This document shows positions 36,301 through 44,547 of a stretch of 64,000 nt of DNA, piece after piece. Made by a program: the position numbers and the translations under genes. The notes beneath the pieces were generated by a model. The model was not told the DNA's origin. It worked only from the letters and a program-made list of their open reading frames with translations, and did no database searches. The stretch is from Sulfurimonas sp. (lineage in GTDB: Bacteria > Campylobacterota > Campylobacteria > Campylobacterales > Sulfurimonadaceae): contig NZ_JALSKT010000085.1 of assembly GCF_026988655.1 (NCBI RefSeq), positions 16,603 to 80,602 of the forward strand, given 5' to 3'. How positions within the stretch are numbered: the stretch's first letter is position 1; each line of letters starts with the position of its first letter.

Positions 36301-38945
36301 AAGACAGTGCAATAACCATAGATGTTTTAGCAAACGACACGGATGCAGATGGAGATACCTTAAGTATCACAAAAATTGAAGGTCAAGATGTAAGTGATGG
36401 TAAAGAAGCAACTATAAAAGACAGTGATGGTAACGAACTAGGAACTGCAAAACTTACAGATGATGGAAAAGTCTCTTTTACTCCAAGCGAACATCTCCAA
36501 GAGATGAATGATGGAGAGAATCAAGATGTAACATTTAGCTATACGGTGAGTGATGGTCAGGCAGAATCAACTGCGAATGTTACTGTTAATGTTACTGGAA
36601 GTACGGATAATTATGCTCCAGTTGCTGCAGATGATGCGCATACGTCATCTACTGAAACTGTATTTAGTGATAATTTTAATGATAATAATACTGATGGCTG
36701 GCAAGAGATAAGTTTTAATAATCGAGATACTGGGCATTGGGAAGCTGATAATGGTACTGTTGGTGAAAAAAGTAATTTCGCAGATGGTATCATCGCGCAT
36801 GATATGGGTGATAATGCTCATATGAGTGATTATAACATTACGGTTGATGTTGATGCAAATACTGGGAATACATACAACAATGATGTTGGGGTTACTTTTG
36901 GATACGAAGATGCACAAAATTATTATACTGTGCAATGGGTTGATTATTCTACTAGTTATGAAAATAATATGGCTAATACACATAAAGATTTTAACTTAGT
37001 TAAAGTAGAAGATGGGCATAAAACCATATTAGATACCATTGATAAAGCAGAGTTAGGTGATAAGTTTACTCTTTCTGTTGATGTTTCTCAGGATGGCGGT
37101 ATAGTTGTAAGCGTAGATGGCGAAGAAAAACTTACAGCTCCAAATGAACACCCAGAAATAGGTACTTTTGGTTTAAATACTGGAGATAATGATGGTGGCG
37201 TTCACTATGATAATGTTGTCGTACAAAATACGAATGTAGCGAATAGTATTGAAATAGACGAAGATAGCTCCATAACAATAGATGTCCTAGCAAACGATAC
37301 AGATGCAGATGGAGATGCTCTAAGTATCACACAAATCCAAGGTCAAGATGTAAGTGATGGACAAACTGTAAAAGTAACTGATGGGGATGAAATTTTAGGA
37401 ACTGCAAGGGTAGTTGATGGCAAAGTAGAATTTACTCCAAGCCAACATCTTCAAGCAATGAATGATGGAGAGAATCAAGATGTAACATTTAGCTATACAG
37501 TAAGTGATGGTCAGGCAGAGTCTACTGCAAATGTCACTCTTAATGTTACGGGAAATAATGATTATGTTCAAGTCGTAGATACAGAAGCTATGCAGGCACA
37601 AGGTATTATACAAAATGATGATGGAACTTACTCAAAACCTATTTATGAAGAAACTGCAAAACTGACGAAAACTGAGACTATAGAAGTTGGAAAAGCTGAA
37701 CATATTCATCTTGATGATGCTCCAGAACATGGTACTATTGAAATTAAAGACTCCAATGGTGAATGGCAAACTATGGAAGTTGGCAAAGAATATAAAGCTG
37801 ACTCTGAAGTTCGTTTTACACCTGATGAGAGTGCTGTAGAGGCTACCAAAGATGTGAAAATTGGTACTTTTGGAGATAATGAGGGAACGAAACATTTTAC
37901 AGAACATGCAGATGTTAGTGACTGGGGTGAAGTTAGTAAAGATGGAAAAAGTGTCACATTTAATGAAGATGGAACAATAAACGAGAACTTCGTAAATGAT
38001 ACAGTAGTAACAGGCGATACAGATGATGTAATTAGAGCAGGTTCAGGTGATGATACAATAAATATCACAGAGGGTGATTCCAGAGCAGAATATGAAGTAG
38101 TTCGAGGTGGTGATGGAAATGACACTGTTGTCTTGGACGGAAATAGAGCTGATTACACAGTAAATCATGAAGATAATAATGGAAGATTTACAGTTGAAAA
38201 TATTGATACTCAAGAGATTCAATACATATATGATGATGTTGAAAACATTCAGTTTGCAGATACAACTGTATCAAATGTCGATTTAGTAGCAGGAAATTCT
38301 AAAAAAGATGAGTCAGTCAAAAATGATGAAAATCATGACAAAAAAGATGAGTCAGTCAAACAAGATGAATCTGACAAGAAAGATGAGTTAGTCAAAAAAG
38401 ATGAATCTGACAAGAAAGATGAATCTGACAAAAAAGATGAGTCAGTCAAACAAGATGAGTCAGTCAAAAATGATGAAAATCATGACAAAAAAGATGAAGA
38501 GCATGAGAAAGGAGATGATAGACAACATGATGATGAAGATAAAGGTCACCATGGCATAGAATCTGATAACGATGATGATAGCCACAATAATATAGATGAT
38601 TCTGATTCACTTATTGGATCTGATAATCATATGAATATAGATTTAGGAGCTTTCCTTAATGATAATAGTGCACACTCTGATATAAAAAATCTCAATGGAA
38701 CTGATAATGAACATACAAATATTAATCTCGAAGATGTTGTAACTATTACTGATGATGATATTTTAAGACTTGAAAATGAGAACACAGAAGAAGAAGACAA
38801 TACAGAAGGAAAAGACACTGAATTTATTTTAGGTAATCATAAAACAACTGATGAAATGACTAGTGAAACACATGATGTATATACAAATGAGGATCAAACA
38901 GTAATATTAGAGGTAAATACAGAAATAAACGTTGATCAAAGTTGA
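33309..38945 (+). CDS. Giant repeat-rich surface adhesin with LapA-type retention module
   Basis: 1878 residues. Residues 1-75 match the retention module of LapA/BapA-type type I-secreted adhesins (GTVSSIDGTFYVKAADGS, LILLGNNQ). Residues about 175-395 are Ala/Thr-rich helical repeats of 120-residue period. A cadherin-like segment follows (about 420-505), then three tandem-95/VCBS-like repeats (about 676-785, 997-1108, 1317-1420). Between them lie a LamG-like domain (about 790-985) and another jelly-roll-like domain (about 1115-1310). An RTX-like motif (DDVIRAGSGDDTIN) near 1575 and an acidic Lys-Asp-Glu tail end it. It faces a dedicated TolC-ABC-HlyD operon, so it is probably exported and held at the surface for attachment or biofilm. 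No LapD or LapG is visible. Two octamers (34010, 34562). Confidence 0.88.
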   Translation: MSKVIGTVSSIDGTFYVKAADGSLRELSEGDKIHEGEVVVGADSNTPRDSLILAMADGTDLILLGNNQQLFDASLAPDIFAEDEVVSNIDSIETLVNDDAFNEDNIETSYGNDTKSVSTLDAATEFDTINTHTETLNTTLRNIEQDTSTVATAIGSENIILDVNREHLLSELSIVQKNVADLTEAANTAAQTATDAAQAADQAATTAATNPTPANLAAAEDAQATATEAATAATNAANTLDAAINTLSVAADAANETVDTRDASQAVEAATTAATTATDAADNSETRIDSVIATDIQNVADLTEAANTAAQTANDAATAADQAAQTAQENPTEENLALAQSAQVAADSAAVNATNAASTLSAAIETTSAAADAAGESVNFDDAKDAVTLATNASATATESGTAVNNRISNVSDSDTTANAVDENVADGTYTGVTLSATDVDGDAITYSLPDDVPFRVEDDGRVVVDGNNAIDFEAQDSYTFTATATSADGTSSTQEVSVSVHDIVENVAPVAADDTTTATIEIHSSGYDDASFRTENRGVTIDGEHVGGNYRGITVTVLDEDNSLVSTQTFDTYGDASASTNLVDAISNLDNVEDASKVIITTSDEWTRQLSDDAKDALVSIGADREVLDSADFRSSFLLESEHEGDSWSVKDQEYAPRYDDNGLSTTLGSLETDEDSAITIDVLANDTDADGDTLSITKIEGQDVSDGKEATIKDSDGNELGTAKLTDDGKVSFTPSEHLQEMNDGENQDVTFSYTVSDGQAESTANVTVNVTGSTDNYAPEASDDVTSAIKVNSTGTDGALVLDSRGDNPDLLGGATSVDLTISLTGEADQGQASVFSYASEGNTGNEFLVFSDGNNVKLYIDGANVNTGITSNELFDDEQHEFSVSWDSATGEAKFYLDGNLEGTQTIGQGHTIDSDGVLMLGQEQDSVGGGLDTNQIFQGEYQDVAISVDGSPVAHWDMNGVASDGSIKDSVGNFDLTTTGDVTAAGQNITTDEDSAITIDVLANDTDADGDTLSITKIEGQDVSDGKEATIKDSDGNELGTAKLTDDGKVSFTPSEHLQEMNDGENQDVTFSYTVSDGQAESTANVTVNVTGSTDNYAPVAADDAHTSSTETVFSDNFNDNNTDGWQEISFNNRDTGHWEADNGTVGEKSNFADGIIAHDMGDNAHMSDYNITVDVDANTGNTYNNDVGVTFGYEDAQNYYTVQWVDYSTSYENNMANTHKDFNLVKVEDGHKTILDTIDKAELGDKFTLSVDVSQDGGIVVSVDGEEKLTAPNEHPEIGTFGLNTGDNDGGVHYDNVVVQNTNVANSIEIDEDSSITIDVLANDTDADGDALSITQIQGQDVSDGQTVKVTDGDEILGTARVVDGKVEFTPSQHLQAMNDGENQDVTFSYTVSDGQAESTANVTLNVTGNNDYVQVVDTEAMQAQGIIQNDDGTYSKPIYEETAKLTKTETIEVGKAEHIHLDDAPEHGTIEIKDSNGEWQTMEVGKEYKADSEVRFTPDESAVEATKDVKIGTFGDNEGTKHFTEHADVSDWGEVSKDGKSVTFNEDGTINENFVNDTVVTGDTDDVIRAGSGDDTINITEGDSRAEYEVVRGGDGNDTVVLDGNRADYTVNHEDNNGRFTVENIDTQEIQYIYDDVENIQFADTTVSNVDLVAGNSKKDESVKNDENHDKKDESVKQDESDKKDELVKKDESDKKDESDKKDESVKQDESVKNDENHDKKDEEHEKGDDRQHDDEDKGHHGIESDNDDDSHNNIDDSDSLIGSDNHMNIDLGAFLNDNSAHSDIKNLNGTDNEHTNINLEDVVTITDDDILRLENENTEEEDNTEGKDTEFILGNHKTTDEMTSETHDVYTNEDQTVILEVNTEINVDQS
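33841..34560 (+). repeat. Two 360-bp Ala-rich tandem repeats inside the adhesin
   Basis: The block starting at 33841 recurs at 34201 with a 360-base period; the first 48 bases differ at only a few positions. Each unit codes for about 120 residues of helical VADLTEAANTAAQTA-type sequence, so the two units are an in-frame duplication that has since diverged. Confidence 0.8.
35377..36619 (+). repeat. Two identical 277-bp direct repeats in the adhesin, 966 bp apart
   Basis: Bases 35377-35653 and 36343-36619 are identical by eye and code for the same cadherin-like repeat. A third, diverged copy lies near 37258-37560. Identity at synonymous sites implies recent duplication or gene conversion. Recombination would delete or add the 322-residue unit containing the LamG-like domain without breaking the frame. 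Confidence 0.85.
38309..38500 (+). repeat. Short acidic/basic tandem repeats near the adhesin C-terminus
   Basis: Degenerate units coding KKDESVKQDES and close variants are repeated over about 60 residues. Period varies around 15-30 bases and all variants keep the frame, so copy number can change by slippage. Confidence 0.8.
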
Positions 38946-38994
38946 TAGAGTTTTTTTAGCTCTATCTTAAAAGTAAAATAAGAGAAACTCTATC
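38944..38994. terminator. Overlapping hairpins between the convergent adhesin and luxR-type gene
   Basis: GATAGAG (38944-38950) pairs with CTCTATC (38960-38966), and a longer 10-base pairing of 38944-38953 with 38985-38994 is also possible. They span the stops of both convergent genes. Poly-T tails are weak. Confidence 0.4.
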
Positions 38995-39567
38995 ATTAAC
39001 GTGAAGTTTTGAAAAGACAGAACCTATGTGGGCTTTTACGGTTCTTGGAGTGATGTGAAGCTCATTGGCTATAGCATCGTTTGTCAGACCCTGAAGCACA
39101 GCATAAACTACTTCTTGTTCTTTAGCTGTTAGTCTGCGTTGTATCAAACTTTGTGCTTCTTGAGAGATGTTTTGTTGGCGTAGATTCTTTGTGAGGGCTA
39201 GTGTCAGCTCGGGGTAGGTCCATACTTTATCATCTTCAACTGCTTCTATCATTTGTTCATAATGCATTTTTAACATTCTGGAATTTCCATAGGCTTTTAC
39301 ACCTTTAGATATAAGCATTTTTCCTGTAATAATTTCAGGAACTCTCTCTAAAACTATTACTCTTTGTGGCAACAAGTTTGCAGCTATCATTTTGTTGATA
39401 CTGTGTGATACAGTGTCATAATCCGCCACTATGATATATTTATCTAGTTCTTTTACTGCGTTTAGAAGTGCATCACACTCATCAAAATCTAAAGTATTGT
39501 CAAGCCCATGACGCATTTTCCATTCACTTATCATATCCATATCTGTACTTAAAAATATAGTTTGCAT
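38962..39567 (-). CDS. LuxR-type transcription regulator of the adhesin/T1SS locus
   Basis: 201 residues. The C-terminal LuxR helix-turn-helix is clear (LTAKEQEVVYAVLQGLTNDA, then TPRTVKAHIGSVFSKL, about 140-195). The N-terminal 115 residues look like a degenerate receiver: a VADYD element is present but the acidic pocket is incomplete, so phosphorylation is doubtful. The open frame reaches 39588, but ATG 39567 with GGAGAG upstream avoids overlapping the HlyD gene and is preferred. Last gene of the secretion operon and convergent with the adhesin, which it probably controls. Octamer at 39456. Confidence 0.8.
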   Translation of the reverse strand: MQTIFLSTDMDMISEWKMRHGLDNTLDFDECDALLNAVKELDKYIIVADYDTVSHSINKMIAANLLPQRVIVLERVPEIITGKMLISKGVKAYGNSRMLKMHYEQMIEAVEDDKVWTYPELTLALTKNLRQQNISQEAQSLIQRRLTAKEQEVVYAVLQGLTNDAIANELHITPRTVKAHIGSVFSKLHVNDRVSLILLLR

Positions 39568-39568
39568 C

Positions 39569-40906
39569 TTATCTCTCCGAAAAGACATACTGTTTTGATT
39601 TGAGTATAGGTTTTAGGATGTATTGCATTACCGTTTTCTTCCCTGTTACTATGTCAGCACTTGCAGTCATTCCAGGAATGATTTTGAGTGGGTGTGTATC
39701 TGAACCAAGATGGTTTTTTTGGGTTGCGACATGAATAATGTAGTAAGTACTGTCTTTTTTATCTGTTATGGTATCTGGAGATATATCAACTACCTTCCCT
39801 TTAAGCCCACCATGAATAGCAAAGTCATAAGCCGATATCTTTATCATAGCTTCCGCCCCAGGATGAATAAAAGCAATATCGCTTGGTTTGATTTTTATCT
39901 CAACATACAGCTTTTTACTCGTAGGTACGATCTCAACTAAGTCTTGTCCTGGTTTTACAACCCCACCGACGGTATTGACAAAAAGTTTTTGAACGATTCC
40001 CTCGACTGGTGACTTGACTACAGTTCGGTTGACTTGGTCTGTGTAAGCAATCTGCTGCGTTTGAATTCTTGAGAGTTCTGCTGTTACTTTATTCAACTCT
40101 TTTTTTGCTTTATTGATGAACTCTTGTTTGGATTCTATACGTTTGCTTCTGTACTCTTGTATAGCAGACTGTAGTCTTGGGAGTGATAGCTTGGCAGCTT
40201 CGATGTCATTTTCGATGCCATTGGCTTCGCGTTTTAGTTTGAGAAAATCTACTTTTGATTTTACACCTTCACGTACCATAGGAGCAGTCATAGCTATCTC
40301 TTCTGTAACATATTCTAATGATTTTTCAAGAGATTTGATCTTAGCTTTTGCCTCTTTAAGCTCTTGTTTTCTTTGCTCTATTTGGTTGACTATAGCATTG
40401 TCTTTTGCCAAGATTTCTATCTTGTCAGATTCATACAGCTGTTTTGCTAACTTCATTTGTCTCTTTAGCTCTTCATCTTGTGTTTTTATCTCTTTAAAGT
40501 TGAAGTTATTTGCTTCTGCAGAGAGTCTAGCCTTTTTAGCGAAAAGCTCAGCATATTTCATTTGGTTTGTTTCGCTACTTGAGAGTGATTTTGCATTGTT
40601 TATTTTTAGAAGTACTTGTCCTTTTTTAACAGCTTCTCCCTCTCTGACTAAGATTGATTCAACGATTCCCCCTTCAAGATTTTGTATAACTTGGTTTTGA
40701 CCATAAGGCACTACTTTACCATTGCCTCTTGTTACTTCATCTATCTCGGCAAAAGAAGCCCATATGATTGCTACTAAAAGTGTAAAGAGCCATATCTTAA
40801 GAACAATGCTCATACGTGAAGGTGACTGTTGCAACAGCGCAGCGCTCATTGAATTCATAAACTCATAATCTTTTTCATCGAATTTTGCAGGTTTATTTTT
40901 TGCCAT
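39569..40906 (-). CDS. Type I secretion membrane-fusion protein (HlyD/LapC family)
   Basis: 445 residues from ATG 40906, which has GGAGG (40915-40919) upstream; the open frame extends to 40978 but those residues lie inside the ABC gene. One membrane helix (about 36-54), the biotinyl-lipoyl-like halves (GKVVPYGQNQVIQNLEGG and VKSPVEGIVQKL), a long coiled-coil hairpin (about 120-290) and the C-terminal beta-barrel domain ending near PGMTASADIVTGKKTV. It bridges the ABC exporter and TolC. Overlaps the ABC gene by 14 bases. Octamer at 40055. Confidence 0.88.
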   Translation of the reverse strand: MAKNKPAKFDEKDYEFMNSMSAALLQQSPSRMSIVLKIWLFTLLVAIIWASFAEIDEVTRGNGKVVPYGQNQVIQNLEGGIVESILVREGEAVKKGQVLLKINNAKSLSSSETNQMKYAELFAKKARLSAEANNFNFKEIKTQDEELKRQMKLAKQLYESDKIEILAKDNAIVNQIEQRKQELKEAKAKIKSLEKSLEYVTEEIAMTAPMVREGVKSKVDFLKLKREANGIENDIEAAKLSLPRLQSAIQEYRSKRIESKQEFINKAKKELNKVTAELSRIQTQQIAYTDQVNRTVVKSPVEGIVQKLFVNTVGGVVKPGQDLVEIVPTSKKLYVEIKIKPSDIAFIHPGAEAMIKISAYDFAIHGGLKGKVVDISPDTITDKKDSTYYIIHVATQKNHLGSDTHPLKIIPGMTASADIVTGKKTVMQYILKPILKSKQYVFSER

Positions 40907-43064
40907 TTTCGTTACCTCCAGCTTGAAGTTTGAGTATGGCTTCTTCTTTAGGTGCATCAATGATGATTTTTCCTTCATTTATGACCATAACTCTATCTGC
41001 TATTTTTAAAAGATTCATTTTTTGAGTAACTAAGATGAAAGTTTTATTTTTTAAGTATGTTTCAAGATTTGAGAGAAGTTTCGTTTCAGTGACCTGATCC
41101 ATCGAGCTACTCGGCTCATCCATCATAACAACAGGTGTTTCAAGAAGAAGTGCGCGTGCGATACCTATACTCTGTTTTTGTCCTCCTGACATTCCTTGTC
41201 CTCTTTCACCTACTGGCATTTCATAGCCTTTAGGATGCTTTTTGATAAATTCGGATGCTGTACTTATTTGTGCAGCTCGTATCATTGCACCATCTGTTGC
41301 ATGAGAAGCTCTAAAAGTGATGTTCTCTTTTACTGTTCCACGGAAAAGTAAAATGTCTTGAGAAACATAACTCATGTGTCTTCTGAGGTCTGCAGGGTCT
41401 ATCTGGTTGATGTCAATGCCATCCACGAGAATTTGTCCGGCATCTGGTTCATACAAGCCTAAGATGAGTTTTTGAATAGTACTTTTTCCAGAACCAATAC
41501 GACCAATAATAGCGACATGTTCCCCATGACGAATAGTAAAAGAGACGTTTTTAAGAGCAGGGACATCAGAACCTGGGTAAGTAAAAGTAACATCTACAAA
41601 TTCTATTTGACCATCAAATTTTGGTGCTTCAACAAAATGTTTTCCTAGAGGTTTTTCGCTTGGTTGCTCTATGATGTTGTTGATAGTCTCAAAAGATGCT
41701 TTAGCATCTTCGTAGTTTGTTATAAGTGAGGCTATCTGTCCCATAGGCGCTAAAGTTCTTCCTGTTAAGATGACTATGGCGATAAGTCCCCCCATAGATA
41801 GCTCAAAACTTTGTATCTTATAAACACCAAATACGATAATGACAACAGTGTTCAACTGGATAAGCAACTGTGTAATAGTTGGAATAGAAGCAGAAAGCAT
41901 ACGAGAGTTAAAACTTTTATTTGCAATTTCTCCTGTGGATTCTTCCCATTTCCATTGAATTTGATTGAGAACACCTAATGTTTTTAAGGTCTCTATATTG
42001 CTTAATGTTTCAATGAGGATAGAACTTTTGTTCGCACTTGCTTGATGTGTTGACTCTATACTTGCACGAAGAGGTTTTTTGATAAAAAATGAGTAACCGA
42101 TAATGAAGAGCATCGTAAGCATAGGAAAGATAACGATAGAGCCACCTATGTAGCCGATAACAGCTAAAAATATCACAGCAAAAGGCAGGTCAATCAAAGC
42201 AGCCATGGTAGCATTGGTTAAAAATCCTCTGATATTGTCAAAATCTTTAATATTACTTGCAAAAGAACCAACTGAAGCTGGAATATTTGCCATCTTCAGT
42301 GATAAAACTTTTTCAAAAATTATGGAAGACATGATGACATCACTCTTTTTTGCAGCCGTTTCAAGTAGATAGTTTCGCGAAAATTTAGCAAAACTATCTA
42401 TAAGATAGACTATAACGACTCCAATAGCAAAAACCCAAAGTGTTTCTATGGCATTGTTTGGGATAACTCTATCATAAACATTCATGGTAAAAAGTGGCGT
42501 TGCAATAACAAACAAGTTTATAAGTAAAGAGGCAAAAAGAACATCTTTATAGATACCTGCTGAGAGCTTAATGGTACTCCAAAACCAATGTTTTTGTTTT
42601 AAATTTAATGTTTTTTTCGTATCATCTGCATATTCGTAAGCTTTTTTTATCATAAAGCCATAGCCAATATACTCATCTTCAAGATCTTCTAAATCAACCC
42701 ACTGCTCAATCGCTTCTTCTGCAGGCATAATGATTTTGACCTGTTTTTTATCTTCACTAAATCTGTCTAAAATACAAGAGTTCTGATTTGACAAAAGTAT
42801 AATCATTGGAAGTTGCAGGGGTGATATTTGTGAGAGTGGACGATGAATAAGTGATGATTTTAATCCAGCACGAGATGCTGCACGAGAGAACAAACCTTTT
42901 GAATTTTTAATAGAAAAAAGTTCGGGAGCTTCATTACCTGGTTCAATTGGTAAACCATCAACTAGGGCTTCAGGAGAAAAAGGTTTATGGTAAAGCTTTG
43001 TAAACAAGACTAAGGAGTCCAAAAGTGAATCCATTCTAACATTTTCAACATTTTCTAAAAACAT
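40893..43064 (-). CDS. Type I secretion ABC exporter (LapB family)
   Basis: 723 residues. An N-terminal C39-like domain (about 1-135) lacks a catalytic Cys-His pair, as in LapB/HlyB-type exporters that bind but do not cleave substrate. Six membrane helices follow (about 165-440), then the nucleotide-binding domain: Walker A IGRIGSGKST, signature MSGGQKQSIGIARALL, Walker B PVVMMDEPSSSMD. It powers export of the adhesin encoded opposite. It starts directly after the TolC gene stop. Confidence 0.92.
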   Translation of the reverse strand: MFLENVENVRMDSLLDSLVLFTKLYHKPFSPEALVDGLPIEPGNEAPELFSIKNSKGLFSRAASRAGLKSSLIHRPLSQISPLQLPMIILLSNQNSCILDRFSEDKKQVKIIMPAEEAIEQWVDLEDLEDEYIGYGFMIKKAYEYADDTKKTLNLKQKHWFWSTIKLSAGIYKDVLFASLLINLFVIATPLFTMNVYDRVIPNNAIETLWVFAIGVVIVYLIDSFAKFSRNYLLETAAKKSDVIMSSIIFEKVLSLKMANIPASVGSFASNIKDFDNIRGFLTNATMAALIDLPFAVIFLAVIGYIGGSIVIFPMLTMLFIIGYSFFIKKPLRASIESTHQASANKSSILIETLSNIETLKTLGVLNQIQWKWEESTGEIANKSFNSRMLSASIPTITQLLIQLNTVVIIVFGVYKIQSFELSMGGLIAIVILTGRTLAPMGQIASLITNYEDAKASFETINNIIEQPSEKPLGKHFVEAPKFDGQIEFVDVTFTYPGSDVPALKNVSFTIRHGEHVAIIGRIGSGKSTIQKLILGLYEPDAGQILVDGIDINQIDPADLRRHMSYVSQDILLFRGTVKENITFRASHATDGAMIRAAQISTASEFIKKHPKGYEMPVGERGQGMSGGQKQSIGIARALLLETPVVMMDEPSSSMDQVTETKLLSNLETYLKNKTFILVTQKMNLLKIADRVMVINEGKIIIDAPKEEAILKLQAGGNENGKK

Positions 43065-44414
43065 TTACTTACTTCCTTTTGTTGTTGTAGCTTGTTTGAT
43101 GACTTTCAATCCTACTTTTGCATATACATTAGCATCATCTTGCATTAAAGTATTTACTAAAATTCCCATCGTGTCTAGGATTTTATACTTAGATGAGAGG
43201 ATGCTGTACTTTGCCGTAATGATCTGTTCTTGCGAGCGAATCAGGTCATTTTGCGTTGAAAGTAAGTCGAGCAGTGAACGACGACCAAGAGAATATTCTT
43301 TATTGTATAAATCAAGTGTTTGAATTGAAAATTTGTTATATTCTTGTAAGTGCATCAATTGCTCTTGTACTTTTTCATTGGATGCCCATGCTAAGCTCAG
43401 TGTCTCGATAATTTGTCTTTTTGCATTGTTTTTATTTTGTGCTTCTTGTTGCACTTGATAAAAACTTTTTGCTATGGCTGACTTGTCAGAAAAACCATTA
43501 AAGATATTGTAAGAGAGATAAGCCATCGCACGAAACGCATCATTGTTACCTTCTATGCCACTGAGGTTTTTATTCATAGATTGTGAGATTTCTATATCTA
43601 TTCTAGGATAGTAATATGATTTTTTCTCTTTATTTGTCGCTTGGGCAAGTTTGATATTGAGTTCACTGACTAAAAGGGAAGGGTTGTTTTGTAAAGCAAA
43701 CTCAAGTGCATCCTTTTTTGATTTGGGGATTTTGACATTCATATCAGGCTTTGTCATTTTTGTATGATCAAGTGTATGACCTAAAAGTTTTTGCAATGCA
43801 AAAGACTTTTCTAAAATAGTATTTTCTTGCACAACAAGGTTAGCTTTTGCAAGGGCTAGTGATGATTCTATCTTACTGACTTCAGAAAGAGTTGTAAGAC
43901 CTGATTTGTAAATCTTTCGTACTTTGCTCAGTATATCTTCATCTATTTGTACATTTTTTTGTGCTGTTTTTAAAAGTTCTTCATTTTTTAATACTTCAAG
44001 GTAAGCATTAGCAACCTCGTAAGTAGTGTTATTCACTTTTTCTACGTAACTATAGGCTGCAGCTAGAGTTCTGTACTCTTGTTCTTCGAGTTGGTAGGTC
44101 GTAGAGAAACCATCAAAGAGGTTTTGTGTAAGTTTGAGGGAGTTTTGATATACAGTAAAATTATATGTTTGATCATCTGTTCCACCAGCTTGATTACTGC
44201 GTTTGGTTCTCTCATACCCAGCACCAAGATTTAAGTCTAGTTTAGGGTAGTAGCCAGATTTCGCACTTTGAATATCTTGCTTTGTTGCTTGAAAATTGTT
44301 TAGTCTTTCTAATACAATAGGATTTGTTGACAATGCTTCACTAATGGTACTTTTTATATCTTGGGCTTGCAAAGATACTAACAGTGAAAGGGTTAAAAAT
44401 ATATTTCTTTTCAT
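43065..44414 (-). CDS. TolC-family outer-membrane channel (LapE-like)
   Basis: 449 residues from ATG 44414 (two residues longer if 44420 is used). Signal peptide MKRNIFLTLSLLVSLQAQ, then two long helical repeats with the TolC pattern (NNFQATKQDIQSAKSGYYPKL, and YSLGRRSLLDLLSTQNDL in the second half). It forms the outer-membrane exit duct of the type I system and is the first gene of its operon, divergent from mutS7. Octamer at 44197. Confidence 0.88.
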   Translation of the reverse strand: MKRNIFLTLSLLVSLQAQDIKSTISEALSTNPIVLERLNNFQATKQDIQSAKSGYYPKLDLNLGAGYERTKRSNQAGGTDDQTYNFTVYQNSLKLTQNLFDGFSTTYQLEEQEYRTLAAAYSYVEKVNNTTYEVANAYLEVLKNEELLKTAQKNVQIDEDILSKVRKIYKSGLTTLSEVSKIESSLALAKANLVVQENTILEKSFALQKLLGHTLDHTKMTKPDMNVKIPKSKKDALEFALQNNPSLLVSELNIKLAQATNKEKKSYYYPRIDIEISQSMNKNLSGIEGNNDAFRAMAYLSYNIFNGFSDKSAIAKSFYQVQQEAQNKNNAKRQIIETLSLAWASNEKVQEQLMHLQEYNKFSIQTLDLYNKEYSLGRRSLLDLLSTQNDLIRSQEQIITAKYSILSSKYKILDTMGILVNTLMQDDANVYAKVGLKVIKQATTTKGSK

Positions 44415-44497
44415 TCTCACTCACTTTTTACTTATTTAATAGACAACGATTATATCACGTTCATATTGCAAATACAATACAAATAAGTGACTTATGT

Positions 44498-44503
44498 TAT
44501 AAT
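44498..44503 (+). promoter_or_regulatory. Extended -10 box of mutS7
   Basis: TGTTATAAT with TATAAT at 44498-44503, about 45 bases before the ATG at 44548. Confidence 0.5.
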
Positions 44504-44547
44504 AATAGTAAATTAATCATCAAATTTAAACTGGAAATCAAAACTAT

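Noticed and set aside
38309..38500. CRISPR array
   Set aside because: Repeats are short, degenerate and in frame with the adhesin; there are no unique spacers of constant length and no cas genes.
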